A stretch of DNA of 64,000 nucleotides from Bog-756 sp963699105. Lineage in GTDB: Bacteria > Actinomycetota > Acidimicrobiia > Acidimicrobiales > RAAP-2. Position numbers and translations under genes: made by a program. The stretch is from the NCBI GenBank assembly GCA_963699105.1, contig CAVOTI010000001.1:1240001-1304000 (forward strand), in the 5' to 3' direction. Positions 1 through 8,982 of this stretch are shown in pieces; within the stretch, counting starts at the first letter, position 1; each line of letters begins with the position of its first letter. The notes beneath the pieces are model-generated. The model saw only the letters and a list, made by a program, of their open reading frames with translations, was not told the origin of the DNA and did not search any database.

Positions 1-26
1 CCGGGCGACTGCGAGCGGGCGGAGTT

Positions 27-671
27 ATGGGACTCCCGTTTGCATCTGGCCACGTCCTCGGACTACGCCGGTGGACGGCCTCGTCGGTGGGTGACAGATT
101 TACTTCTATCTGGCACCGGGACCCATCTGGGCGCTGGACGTTCTATGAGTCAGTCGCCTGTGAAGTCGCGTGCATTCGTTATTTCGGAGCGGATGTCGAG
201 TGCGTCCGGGAAGGACCCATTGACCTCGAATGGGAGGCGTCCAACCGGCTTCGTGTCCGCACCGCTGACCGGACCGTCGACTGGGAAATAACGATCGGGG
301 CCACCGTGGCGACCCGGATGATGAGCGTGATGAGCTCGATGGTGCCGATGGCTGCATGGCGATCCGGACCAGTGCTCAGCGCCATGGGAGCGGTGGCGGG
401 GCGGGTGCTCGACGTCGGGAAAGTGCAGCTCACTGGAACCACTTCCAACCAACAACACTTCGATGCCAACCCCCTGCGGATCTGGTACGTGACCGCCAGC
501 CACGCCGTCGTTGAAGGTGAAGCTCTAGGACCAATCGGTCCCTTGGCCGAACAGGCCCACATGGCCGATTTCTACTTTCCCCAACGTGGCATGTTCGCGG
601 TGGGTCGAGTGTTCATCAGTCCACTCAAACCGACTCGCAGTCGGACCGAAACGCCCACCACCTCGACATGA
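27..671 (+). CDS. Conserved hypothetical protein, possibly 5'-truncated by the window
   Basis: The frame encodes 214 residues and stays open to the left edge of the window, so the true start may lie upstream. The first ATG has a GGAG only two bases before it, too close for a normal ribosome site. The N-terminal part contains a GDRFTSIWHRDPSGRWTF segment followed by an acidic, mixed alpha/beta-looking stretch. There is no signal peptide and no transmembrane segment apart from a weakly hydrophobic Met/Ala-rich patch near residues 95-125. I have a vague memory of similar uncharacterised actinobacterial proteins but cannot assign a function. No neighbouring gene is close enough to suggest an operon. 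Confidence 0.6.
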   Translation: MGLPFASGHVLGLRRWTASSVGDRFTSIWHRDPSGRWTFYESVACEVACIRYFGADVECVREGPIDLEWEASNRLRVRTADRTVDWEITIGATVATRMMSVMSSMVPMAAWRSGPVLSAMGAVAGRVLDVGKVQLTGTTSNQQHFDANPLRIWYVTASHAVVEGEALGPIGPLAEQAHMADFYFPQRGMFAVGRVFISPLKPTRSRTETPTTST

Positions 672-1031
672 TCTCGGCTGAGGCAGCCGGGATGGGCGCC
701 ATAAGTGCTTGCCATGGCTACCGGGGACGGCAATGCCGCCCTCGTAGTCACACCTCACCGGGAATCTGATCGTGGTGGCGTTTCCCTCAGTTCTGTCGGC
801 CACATCGTCAGGCTGGCCACCGTCGATTCCCGCCGCCGACCCGGTCCGGGGGCACCCCTCCGAGGGCAGCTTGCCAAGTCAAGGCTCGCTCTCTCATGGG
901 CAAGAATGGCGCCGCCCGAAGTGAACACCGAACCGCGGATACGTAGAAGCTGGACGGAGGTCCGTCGCCGACGCGGGTAGTCGCCTGGTAGCAATGCCAG
1001 ACCCACAAAGGCCTGCGATGATGGACGCCTG
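672..1031. other. Intergenic, no gene seen
   Basis: This 360-base stretch separates the hypothetical protein from the large membrane protein. Frames through it give only arginine-rich shadow peptides. I see no tRNA, strong hairpin or repeat. It presumably holds the promoter for the gene starting at 1032. Confidence 0.5.
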
Positions 1032-3215
1032 ATGGTTGTCACTGAACCGATTGCCACTCGGCCGTTACCGGCCGACAAGGGGGTCCACGCCCGTTCCGGA
1101 CTGTGGAGGATTTCGCCCCCGGCGGTCGTGGTCGTCGTCTACTTCTTGATCGGCCTGGTTGCGTTCTGGCCGGAATTCCCCATCTCGCATCGTCTCTTGG
1201 GCGGTGGGGGGGACTTCGTCCAGTCCCTGTGGTTCCTCGCCTGGCTGCCTCATTCGCTTGCCCACGGCCTCAATCCGTTGTTCAGCAATGCCATGTTGGT
1301 GCCGACCGGAGTGAACCTGGCCCAGAACACGGCAAGTCCGTTGCTCGGATTGATCACCGCTCCCTTCGCTCTCGTCTTCGACGCGGTGGCGAGGGAGAAC
1401 TTGCTGCTGTTGCTGGCCATGCCCATCTCGGCGACGGCCGCGTTCGTCGTACTGCGAAAGTGGCGGGTATGGACTGTGGCGGCCGCGCTGGGTGGATTGA
1501 TCTATGGATTCTCGCCTTACATGGTGGGTCAAAGCGTGGGCCACGTAAACCTGGTGTTCGTACCATTGCCACCATTCATCGCGCTGACAATCGTGTCGAT
1601 CCTGCAGCGCCGGGGTTCCCCCCAACGGCTCGGAGTCCAGCTCGGCCTCCTCTTGGCGGCCCAGTTCCTCATCTCGCCGGTGGTCTTCGCCAGCGTCGTC
1701 ACCTTCGCGATCGCAGCTGTGGCCTTCGTGGCGATCAATCAAAGGGCGAAGCTGCCAGATGCGCTACGGACCTTGTGGCGTCCCATAGGAATCGCCGTGG
1801 CCGTGGTGGCCGTGCTGCTCGCCTATCCGGCGTGGATGATGCTGGCCGGACCTCAGCACATTTCAGGGACCACATTTCCGACGGTAAATCTGTATCACTA
1901 CGATCTGTTCGACTTCGTGGTTCCCGGACCCTTGCAGAAGGTTTCACTGGGCATGCGGTCGCTCGGGAACCGCCTGACCGCCGGGCTTGGACCTACCGAG
2001 GCCGACGGCTACATCGGTGTCCCGGTCCTGATACTGATCGGAGCCCTCGCCTGGCGCTCGCGTCGCAGCCCCCGCATGCGGCTGGCCGTGGTTCTCCTGG
2101 TCTGTGCAGGACTGCTCTCGCTCGGACCCCACCTGGCCGTCGACGGACGGCTGACCTCGATCCCGCTCCCCTACTTGGTGCTGGACCACATCCCCGTGCT
2201 GGACGCTCTTTTGCCTGGTCGTATCTCATTTGAAACGGGAGCCTTTCTGGCGGCCGTGACCGCGTTCGGGCTGGACGACCTGCGTCGGGCGCCCGGCCGC
2301 ACCCGTTCGATCGACGCCATTCGAGGGCGGCGGAGGGCTGTGGCGATCGCCTGCTTGACCTTGGCAGTGCTCATCGGCACTCTGCTGCCCCAGTGGCCTT
2401 TGCGGATCGTCACCACACCCATGACAGTGCTGCCGGCCAGGCTGCGCCGAGAAGTTCCAACCGGAGACCCGGTGGCCATCACCTATCCCTACGCCACTGA
2501 GTACAACGCCGAGCCGATGCTTTGGCAGGTCGACGACGACTTCGGCTTTCGCCTCCTCGGAGGGTATGCCTATCACCCGATTCGCCCCGCCATCGATCCC
2601 GACAATGCCCTCCCGAGCGTAATGAATCCCCCCGGACTGCAACAGTTCCTTGCCGGTCAGCAACCCTTGACATTGGTGGGGCACTCATTTCCGACTGGGA
2701 TCTATGGGTCGCCGTTGCCGGTCAGTCCGGAGCTCGTGGCCACCACCCGGACCACCTTGTCCCGATATGACGTTCGATTGGTCATCGTGGACCGGTCCGT
2801 AAGCGGCAGCGGACCGGTAATGGAACTGTTCAGCGACGCCCTCGGCCCTCCCAGACTCTCGGCCGGCCAGTTCTCCCTGTGGACCGACTGGGGCGGCGTG
2901 CCCAGGCACCAGGTCTTTCCGAATCTGATAACAAGCGTGCTCCAACCGGCGAACGGCTCCACCGTGTCGGGCACAAGGGTGCTCGATGCCAGGGCAACAG
3001 ACTACGCCAAGGTCACCAAGGTCGAGTTCTACCTCTCAGGCGCATCACTGGGTCCCACGCTGATCGGTACCGGGGGTCAAACCCTTTACGGATGGATCGC
3101 TCTGTGGAATACCGCCGGAGTGCCCGATGGCACATACACATTGCAGTCAGTCGCCTACGATTCTGCCGGCCGGAGCAGCCACAGCGAGGCCGTGACAATC
3201 ACAGTCGACAACTGA
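1032..3215 (+). CDS. Polytopic GT-C-like membrane protein with C-terminal Ig-like domain
   Basis: The product has 727 residues. From about residue 28 to 460 it is a string of roughly ten hydrophobic segments, with a short acidic, Gly-rich loop (GGGGDFVQSLWFLAW) after the first membrane span. That layout is typical of GT-C lipid-linked-sugar glycosyltransferases and YfhO-like proteins. A soluble extracytoplasmic region follows. The last 90 or so residues (from about 636) read as a bacterial Ig-like domain: PANGSTVSGT, then a KVEFYLSG strand and a PDGTYTLQSVAYDSAG strand. The membrane part would place a sugar on an external acceptor; the Ig module may bind the cell surface. Donor and acceptor are unknown. 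A comparable membrane protein without the Ig domain lies at 15427-17733. Confidence 0.7.
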   Translation: MVVTEPIATRPLPADKGVHARSGLWRISPPAVVVVVYFLIGLVAFWPEFPISHRLLGGGGDFVQSLWFLAWLPHSLAHGLNPLFSNAMLVPTGVNLAQNTASPLLGLITAPFALVFDAVARENLLLLLAMPISATAAFVVLRKWRVWTVAAALGGLIYGFSPYMVGQSVGHVNLVFVPLPPFIALTIVSILQRRGSPQRLGVQLGLLLAAQFLISPVVFASVVTFAIAAVAFVAINQRAKLPDALRTLWRPIGIAVAVVAVLLAYPAWMMLAGPQHISGTTFPTVNLYHYDLFDFVVPGPLQKVSLGMRSLGNRLTAGLGPTEADGYIGVPVLILIGALAWRSRRSPRMRLAVVLLVCAGLLSLGPHLAVDGRLTSIPLPYLVLDHIPVLDALLPGRISFETGAFLAAVTAFGLDDLRRAPGRTRSIDAIRGRRRAVAIACLTLAVLIGTLLPQWPLRIVTTPMTVLPARLRREVPTGDPVAITYPYATEYNAEPMLWQVDDDFGFRLLGGYAYHPIRPAIDPDNALPSVMNPPGLQQFLAGQQPLTLVGHSFPTGIYGSPLPVSPELVATTRTTLSRYDVRLVIVDRSVSGSGPVMELFSDALGPPRLSAGQFSLWTDWGGVPRHQVFPNLITSVLQPANGSTVSGTRVLDARATDYAKVTKVEFYLSGASLGPTLIGTGGQTLYGWIALWNTAGVPDGTYTLQSVAYDSAGRSSHSEAVTITVDN

Positions 3216-3538
3216 CAGGCGATAGATCCAGCACGGCTGGCAGACACAAGTATCGAAAGAGTGAATGAGGCGGGATCACCCGCATCTGATTGAAAGACCC
3301 TTCGCGTCCCGCATCGTTCCCATGACGGTCCACTGCCCGGCTCGCTGTGAGGCACTGGAGTTACCTCAGGCATCGGTATGACCACAATCTGCCCGAGGGT
3401 TCCGGGGCAGTCCCTTCGTCTAGGCCGACAAGGGTCGTCCTGGGTACTCGCTTGTGCCTCCGACGAGAGCCGGTCAACTCCAAGGTGAAATCTGGGAGCG
3501 GCCGCCGATTCCATGGTGGTCCGAGGGTCGGGTCCGAT
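3216..3538. other. Convergent intergenic region, nothing clear
   Basis: This region lies between two convergent genes, where a bidirectional terminator would be expected. I see no strong hairpin with a T-run. The frames here are shadows. Confidence 0.45.
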
Positions 3539-4279
3539 CTATGTCCTCTTGGCGATGACGATTAACTCCCGTTCACCCCGACCCGTCGGTCGTCTGTCCC
3601 AGTCACCATAGACATTTTGGACTGAGAATCCCGCTGAGGTGAGAGATTTCCTGAGCAACTCTTCGCTGCGGAATCGAAGGGCGAAAGGTGAAACCAGCTC
3701 CTCGTTACTCCGTAGGAGACGTCGATGGCCGACTACGGACACTACGTCGTCTTCCACGTTCGTTACCTCGGTCGAGGACTCGATTCGACCGAAGACGGGG
3801 TCAGAGATCATTCGCTTATTTCCGGTCCACCGGTCCCACTCCCGCGCCCGCGGATCGCGGCTCTCGAAGGCCAGATACCCTCCCGGCCTGAGCGCATCCC
3901 TCACCCCAGACAAGGTCTCCAGCCAATCGGCATCCCTTAGGATGAACTGGGCGACATGACCGCTCATGATGGTCAGGTCCGCACCCGGCGTTCCCAGTTG
4001 CCCAGCACCTCCCTGGATCCACTGCACGCCGTCGGCTCCGGGCTTCTGCCGTGCGACCTCCAGCATGGCGGCTGAGGGATCGATCCCGATCATTCGATAG
4101 CCCCTGCCCGCCAACAGCGAAGTGACGATGCCCGTACCGCATCCGAGGTCGATGACCACCTCGGCACCTACCGCCTCAGCAACGCCAAGGTAGAAGTCGG
4201 GTTGTGTCCCAGGTTCGTATGAATTAACCGCGTCATAGAGCGCTACCTGGCGCCGGTCGGTGAACTCCGGAATGGGCAT
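3539..4279 (-). CDS. Class I SAM-dependent methyltransferase
   Basis: The 246-residue product has a textbook Rossmann methyltransferase core. Motif I is VIDLGCGTGIV (about residues 39-49), the acidic end of strand beta-2 is MIGIDPSAAML, motif II lies around a TIMSGHVAQF stretch, and DALRPGGYLAFESRDPRA is the post-III loop. The first 35 residues, including TDRRQVALYDAVNSYEPG, form the usual lid. Such enzymes transfer a methyl group from S-adenosylmethionine; the acceptor cannot be read from sequence. The gene stands alone, convergent with the upstream membrane protein. The ATG start gives a full-length fold. Confidence 0.85.
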   Translation of the reverse strand: MPIPEFTDRRQVALYDAVNSYEPGTQPDFYLGVAEAVGAEVVIDLGCGTGIVTSLLAGRGYRMIGIDPSAAMLEVARQKPGADGVQWIQGGAGQLGTPGADLTIMSGHVAQFILRDADWLETLSGVRDALRPGGYLAFESRDPRAREWDRWTGNKRMISDPVFGRIESSTEVTNVEDDVVSVVGHRRLLRSNEELVSPFALRFRSEELLRKSLTSAGFSVQNVYGDWDRRPTGRGERELIVIAKRT

Positions 4280-5008
4280 GGCTCCAGTTTGGGCTCCCGG
4301 AAGCTCAGAAAGGAAGTGTAGAGGACATACCCGATCTCACCGAAGGCGACAAGAACTGGACCGCCTGGTCGGGTGGTCCGTGCCGGGATTTCAGAAGCCA
4401 TCACTGCGGCGACCCAGCGACCTGAACCGGTCGAGGAAGTCCGACGAGATCCTGTTGGTGGATGAGCCTCTGCCGACTCCGATCACTGAGATATCTGTAC
4501 GCCTCCGCCAGATCTCGGGCCTCGACGTGCCAAAAGGAACGCCCGCCCACATCTCGTCAAAAGTGGCAAGACGGGCGGTCGTCAGGCTGAGGTCAGCTTT
4601 GTCCGGTTGACCGCACCCGGACCGCCGATCTCAAGGAGGACCAGTGCCGTGGCGACGTTGTCGGAGCCGATGATCATCAGCCAGGCAAGGTCGTAGAGGG
4701 TGAGAGTCAGTCCACCAGACAGATAGCGAAGTACACCGGTGCCACCGAATCGAAAATCGTTCGGGACGGCGGTCGGGTTCATCGTGGCGGAGATGCCTGA
4801 CCTCTCTCGGCACTGGCCCATTCCCGGTGTATCAGGTGATCTGAGACACTCGGTGTTCGATCTCAAAGACTCGTCAGAGTTACTCCCAGCCGACGCGAAC
4901 TGACACTCAGGACAACGAGCACAGGTTCAGGCACAGGCACGCTCCCTGTTGACCTGGAAGAATGGCTCGAGGGTTAACTTTTCGACGGCTACAAGAGGGC
5001 TCTGCCAT
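4280..5008. other. Long intergenic region with a doubtful ORF remnant
   Basis: About 730 bases without a convincing gene. A minus-strand frame ending near 4582 encodes a hydrophobic patch (LSGGLTLTLYDLAWLMIIG) that could be a fragment of a lost membrane protein. It lacks a good start and any recognisable family. The promoter of the next methyltransferase should be at the right end. Confidence 0.4.
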
Positions 5009-5809
5009 ATGAAGCGCAGTCAGCGTGCGAACGTGAAACTTCCCATGCCACCTTTGGAGATGCGGGAACTTGTGGGTCCGACCGATCCCAGGCAGTTCGA
5101 CAACCCCGAAGGGTGGCTGGTCTATCCATTTGTGCCAGCCGAAAAGTATGAGAGTTTCTTCGATTTTGGCTGCGGATGTGGACGGGTGGCGAGACAGCTC
5201 ATTCAGCAGCGAGTGATTCCAACCCGTTATGTTGGGATCGACCTTCACCAGGGCATGATCGATTGGGCCAAACGCAATCTGGCTCCGGCCGCCGAGGGGT
5301 TCGAGTTTCTCCACCACGACGTCTACAACTCGCGGTTCAATCCAACGGGCAAGGTGCCACCGATGGAGCGATTTCCTGTCGGCGACCACGAATTCACCTT
5401 TGTCCACGCCCTCTCTGTGTTCACCCACCTGACCCAGTCACAAGCCGAGTACTACCTTCCCGAAGTTGCTCGGATTCTACGGTCGGATGGGGTTTTTCTC
5501 GGGAGTTGGCTACTCTTCGACAAGACCTTCTTCCCGTTTATGAATGAGGAATATTCCGCCCTCTATTACAATTACGTCGATCCGTCGGCGACGGTATTGT
5601 TCGACCGGGGTTGGCTTCAGTCCCTAGCGGCGATGTGTGGACTGGTCATCACTGGTGTAATAGCTCCGAAGGTGCGTGGACATCAGTGGATAATTCAGAT
5701 GCAAGCACAGGCAAGCGGAGCCGAGTGGGCTGAGTGGCCAACTGATGATGCACCCATAGGTAAGGTCGTAATTCCGATGGGACCTGATGACCCACACTTG
5801 ATTCGGTGA
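5009..5809 (+). CDS. Class I SAM-dependent methyltransferase (second, unrelated subfamily)
   Basis: I prefer the ATG at 5009 (266 residues), which follows an AGAGGG, over an earlier start, because the extra N-terminus does not look protein-like. Motif I is FFDFGCGCGRVARQL (about residues 48-62). RYVGIDLHQGMIDWAKRNL is the second-strand region, FTFVHALSVFTHLT motif II, and LPEVARILRSDGVFLGSW the post-motif helix. The GCGCGR glycine loop and the SVFTHL motif are common in small-molecule and sugar methyltransferases. The substrate is not identifiable. The gene is monocistronic and is followed by a perfect 11-bp hairpin. Confidence 0.85.
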   Translation: MKRSQRANVKLPMPPLEMRELVGPTDPRQFDNPEGWLVYPFVPAEKYESFFDFGCGCGRVARQLIQQRVIPTRYVGIDLHQGMIDWAKRNLAPAAEGFEFLHHDVYNSRFNPTGKVPPMERFPVGDHEFTFVHALSVFTHLTQSQAEYYLPEVARILRSDGVFLGSWLLFDKTFFPFMNEEYSALYYNYVDPSATVLFDRGWLQSLAAMCGLVITGVIAPKVRGHQWIIQMQAQASGAEWAEWPTDDAPIGKVVIPMGPDDPHLIR

Positions 5810-5834
5810 GCAACTCAGATCTCTGACCTGTACC

Positions 5835-5864
5835 AACCATCCCTCATGTGCAGGAGGGATGGTT
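5835..5864 (+). terminator. Hairpin downstream of methyltransferase
   Basis: AACCATCCCTC (5835-5845) pairs perfectly with GAGGGATGGTT (5854-5864) around an 8-base loop, 26 bases after the stop codon at 5809. There is no T-run, which is common for actinobacterial terminators. Confidence 0.6.
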
Positions 5865-6136
5865 CAAACGCCACCGACCTGATGATAGGTGACGCCCCGC
5901 TATGCGAATCTGCCGATGGGCAGGACGACCATGATGCGGACACGGTGCGAGACCGCCCGAAGCGTTCCCTGAGCCTCCGGGAGGCCCGGCCCAACCTTCT
6001 TCGCATCAGAACGTGCGGTGAGAAGTCCCTAAACAACGTGCGAAGTCCCCATGAGAGGAATACCCACCGGACCAAGTGCGACACGTCCCCGGTCATGTAG
6101 GACATTCTGGGATCGGTGAACATTCTATTCGGACAA
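5865..6136. other. Intergenic, nothing seen
   Basis: The region between the hairpin and the stop codon of the YdeI-like gene on the opposite strand contains only shadow frames. Confidence 0.4.
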
Positions 6137-6727
6137 TCAAGGAGCCTGAGGGTGGACGGTCTCACCTCGGGCCAACGTCTCGACAAACTGGTCGATGCGC
6201 CTGGAGCGGGTTTCGGGTTTCTTGGCGTTTCCGATCCTGTAGAGGATGGCGTACCGATTCGCACTGGTGAGCGCCTCAAACATCGCCTTCGCGCCAGGAT
6301 TGGCACTCAGGGCAGCGAGAAGATCCTCCGGCACCTCAATGCTGGCTGGCCCGGCGTAGGCGGCCTCCCATCGACCGTCCTCTTTCGCCTGCCGCACCTC
6401 GTCTTGGCCGGATCGATGCATTCGGCCGGTGGCGATCAGCCTTTCGGCGATGGCAGCGTTCCGTTGCGACCACGGACTGCGAGCATTTCGAGGCGTGAAA
6501 CGTCGTCGGAACGTGGCGGCATCACGACGCCCTAATTGCCCATCGATCCAGCCGAAGCAGATCGCCTCGTCAAGCGCCTCGTCGTACGAGAGGGTTGTCG
6601 GATCGGCCGTTCCCTTTTTGGCCAGCACCAGCCAGACACCCGGTGAAGCGACATGATGGGCTCTCAACCATCTCCGCCATTCGCCGGCGTCCCCGACCAG
6701 TAGCTCTGGAAGATCCACGACGCTCAC
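6137..6727 (-). CDS. YdeI/OmpD-associated family protein
   Basis: The 196-residue product matches the YdeI family layout. An N-terminal segment with EWRRWLRAHHVASPGVWLVLAKKG is followed by the signature LSYDEALDEAICFGWIDGQ (about residues 48-66), the basic RRRFTPRNARSPWSQRN stretch, and a C-terminal helical half ending in an ALTSANRYAILYRIGNAKKPETRSRR block. The length is normal. The family is widespread and linked in Enterobacteria to bacteriocin or peptide tolerance, but its biochemical activity is not firmly known. It stands alone here, and nothing in the context adds a function. Confidence 0.85.
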   Translation of the reverse strand: MSVVDLPELLVGDAGEWRRWLRAHHVASPGVWLVLAKKGTADPTTLSYDEALDEAICFGWIDGQLGRRDAATFRRRFTPRNARSPWSQRNAAIAERLIATGRMHRSGQDEVRQAKEDGRWEAAYAGPASIEVPEDLLAALSANPGAKAMFEALTSANRYAILYRIGNAKKPETRSRRIDQFVETLARGETVHPQAP

Positions 6728-7132
6728 CGTATCCCCGTTGTGATCCGATGAAGGAGCGGAGCCACCGCCACCCGCGAAGGTTCCATTGTCACGATCGAGA
6801 CTGGGCTTGCACAGTAATTCCGAAGAAAGGGGGGCCCTATCAGATGCCGGCGAAGGAACCCCCGAAACCCCCTAGACCCTGGCGCTCCTGGTTCTGGCGT
6901 TTGGGCTCATCGGTGGATGGGAAACCCGGAGTAGACGGGGAGTGGGCGTCTAGTTGGCGCCCAACCTCGTGGTTCTGGAAGTCATTGGCCTACGACCTTG
7001 ATCGACCTCCCAAGTATCCTCCCCTCCGCGGGTGGCCCCTCAGGGTCATCGGTCGGCTCTCCAGCAGACACGGCGCCCAGCTGCAATCGGTCCGACCGGC
7101 GTCGTTTGCTCGGCGGAACCGATCGTGCGACC
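6728..7132. other. Intergenic, no convincing gene
   Basis: About 400 bases between two minus-strand genes. A tryptophan-rich plus-strand frame from 6844 is open but has no plausible ribosome site and overlaps the next gene, so I do not call it. Confidence 0.4.
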
Positions 7133-7897
7133 TCAGGCTTTGATGTGCCGGCGGCGCCCACGCGGTGGTGGGCGGATACTTAGATCGGGGTCGGCCGTGA
7201 GCCGACCGTCGTCCCAGGGAACGGCGGACTGCCGGACCGTGGACCCCGCATCCGGAGGCAGATCAGGCACCGGGGCCGGTAGCAGCTCTGGAACCGGAAC
7301 CGGCCTCATGACCACTAGCGCTTCGACCGCCTCGTCGAGCACCTCGAGGGTGTGGACCCGGAAGAGGCGATTGAAGAACAGGTACTTGAAGACATAGAAC
7401 AGCCCGAACGAGAGGAGATTAGCCAAAAGGACCAGGGCGGTCTGTGTGCGATGTGTCAGATGGTGCTCCATGCCGTAGTGACGAGCAAGGGCGGCGCCAC
7501 CGATGGAGACAATGATCCCCACCCCCTGCATGGCCCAGAAGGGCACGATTTCCTTTATCAGATGTGATCGACCCCTCTTGCCCCACACCCATCTGCGGTT
7601 CAAGTAGTAAGCAGGGAAGGTGGCCACTACATTGGCCACTACGGTGCTTGCGATCTCTCCCCAGAGCCGCAGGACACCGAATACGAGGGCCAGAACAGCG
7701 AAGGCGACGATGGTCGAGATGACCGACACCATGGCGTAGCGGAGCAACTGCTTGGCCTCGGGGGTGTGACGCATCTGCCAAAGGTGTTCGGCTCGGCTGA
7801 CGACGTCCATCAACAGCGATCCCTTGAGCGCAACGCCCGAAGAAGCGTCGATTTGGATTGGGGACCGAGGGAAAGCATTGAACGGCATTCCTAGCAT
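7133..7897 (-). CDS. GtrA-like membrane protein
   Basis: The 254-residue frame contains a GtrA-type core of four transmembrane helices between about residues 45 and 165. It opens with QLLRYAMVSVISTIVAFAVL; the family hallmark NVVATFPAYYLNRRWVWG comes at about residues 85-105, and the last two helices end near YVFKYLFFNRLF. GtrA proteins are thought to help move or transfer lipid-linked sugars in cell-envelope glycosylation. The proline-rich C-terminal tail of about 75 residues is longer than usual and looks disordered. An ATG at 7810 gives a more typical N-terminus than 7897. The gene is not next to a glycosyltransferase. Confidence 0.75.
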   Translation of the reverse strand: MLGMPFNAFPRSPIQIDASSGVALKGSLLMDVVSRAEHLWQMRHTPEAKQLLRYAMVSVISTIVAFAVLALVFGVLRLWGEIASTVVANVVATFPAYYLNRRWVWGKRGRSHLIKEIVPFWAMQGVGIIVSIGGAALARHYGMEHHLTHRTQTALVLLANLLSFGLFYVFKYLFFNRLFRVHTLEVLDEAVEALVVMRPVPVPELLPAPVPDLPPDAGSTVRQSAVPWDDGRLTADPDLSIRPPPRGRRRHIKA

Positions 7898-8040
7898 CGC
7901 TGCGTAACCGGTCCGTGAAGAAGGACTTACCTAAGGGTGAACATTCGTCCCAGTTCTGCCAGCGAGACCCGAACCTGCTTACTGAGCCCAATGACGGGGA
8001 CGGAACACCCCGCCTCAACCACAGGATGGGTGCGAGAGGT

Positions 8041-8250
8041 CCGAGGAAGCACCGCCGACGAGGGGCGTCCACAACCTGTCATCGCCGGCGGTCGCTGTCA
8101 CTTCCTCAGGGTCCGGCCGGTCGGGGAGGTGAGCAACCGGACTACCCGCTGTGACACCGTCCTTCGGCCGATGGATGAAGGACGGCTGACGTCCGGATGA
8201 ACCTTGTGTGACACCGTGGACGACCATTGACGCAGCGTGGGATGCTCGGC
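8041..8250 (+). ncRNA. Candidate structured leader RNA, copy 1
   Basis: This is one of two diverged copies of a roughly 210-base sequence (second copy 8637-8850). A long-range helix GAGGAAG (8043-8049)/CTTCCTC (8101-8107) encloses a GC-rich stem CCGCCG.../...CGGCGG. A second conserved part follows, with blocks GGTCCGGCCG, GAGGTGAGC, CACCGT and TGTGACA...CGTGG, ending in GTGGGATGCTC. Blocks that look paired are kept while unpaired positions vary. It lies about 80 bases upstream of the zinc-ribbon gene, so a leader or riboswitch-like element is plausible. It matches no riboswitch family that I can recite. Confidence 0.45.
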
Positions 8251-8327
8251 AAGTCCGTGCGGTCACTTGGCGTCCTTGACGGATGAGCGCCCGCCTGGGC
8301 ACCAGATTCCATTGAGAGGTCGGCGAA

Positions 8328-8507
8328 ATGGAGAAGGCCAAACCAAGCACTAGATGCCCGAACTGCGGCACCAGAGACGCCCCGAAGCTCGTCGTTGAAG
8401 GCAGCGGCAACGGCCATGCTCCGGCGCCATTACCGAACGTCTATCTGCGTTGCCGGCGTTGCGAGCACGAGTGGTCGGAGCTGCCCCCCGAGCGAAGGGC
8501 GTCCTGA
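8328..8507 (+). CDS. Small zinc-ribbon protein (59 residues)
   Basis: The ATG at 8328 follows a GAGAGG ribosome site at good spacing and opens a 59-residue frame. It contains two paired cysteine knuckles, CPNCG near residue 10 and CRRCEHEW near residue 45. This is the arrangement of a treble-clef or rubredoxin-like zinc ribbon, about 60 residues long, with the metal bound by four cysteines. Such small proteins are often nucleic-acid binding or act as transcription-factor-like adaptors. Nothing specific can be assigned. It sits directly downstream of structured element copy 1, which may control it. Confidence 0.6.
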   Translation: MEKAKPSTRCPNCGTRDAPKLVVEGSGNGHAPAPLPNVYLRCRRCEHEWSELPPERRAS

Positions 8508-8636
8508 AGAGCTCTGAACAATCGATTTGGTCGATTGGCCACCGGTCAAACGTCACTTACGCCGATGACGTGCGTACTCGGTGACGGCAACCGGTAATCC
8601 CGGAACCGCCCCGCTCCACACTGGGGACTCCAAGTT

Positions 8637-8850
8637 ATGAGGAAGCACCGCCGACGAGGGGCTCTCCACAACCTGTCGTCGGCGGCGCCGCCACTTCCTC
8701 AAGGTCCGGCCGACCGAGGAGGTGAGCGGTACCGAACCACTGGCTGTTGTAACACCGTTACCTCGGCCATTGGGTGAAGGAAGGTTGACGCACCAGTGAA
8801 TCTTCTGTGACAGCCGTGGTTCCGCATCGTCAGCCGTGGGATGCTCACGC
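8637..8850 (+). ncRNA. Candidate structured leader RNA, copy 2
   Basis: This is the second copy of the element at 8041-8250. The closing helix is GAGGAAG (8639-8645)/CTTCCTC (8694-8700). Inside it CGCCGACGA pairs perfectly with TCGTCGGCG, leaving an apical loop with CTCTCCACAACCTG that is nearly identical in copy 1. The 3' part keeps GGTCCGGCCG, GAGGTGAGC, ACACCGT, CTTCTGTGACA and GTGGGATGCTC. It ends about 130 bases before the start of a secreted Ig-like protein. Two independent genes preceded by the same folded element suggests a shared regulatory leader. Confidence 0.45.
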
Positions 8851-8982
8851 CATGGACAATCTCTTTCGCTCTCAGTCGGCGGATTCCAGCCGCAGTTGGC
8901 CGACGCCCGGATAGAAGGGTTCTGGGACTCTGAGATGTGGGCAGAAAACATCGAGGAGAACCAGATCGAATCGAGGTGGGCA

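Noticed and set aside
4582..4866. 94-residue minus-strand frame with a hydrophobic patch
   Set aside because: No ribosome site, no family and odd composition outside the patch; at best a gene remnant.
6844..7143. Tryptophan/proline-rich plus-strand frame
   Set aside because: No Shine-Dalgarno sequence, overlaps the end of the GtrA-like gene, and the second half reads as noncoding.
8041..8850. Structured repeats as ydaO, cobalamin or c-di-GMP riboswitches
   Set aside because: The conserved boxes of those classes that I can recall are absent.
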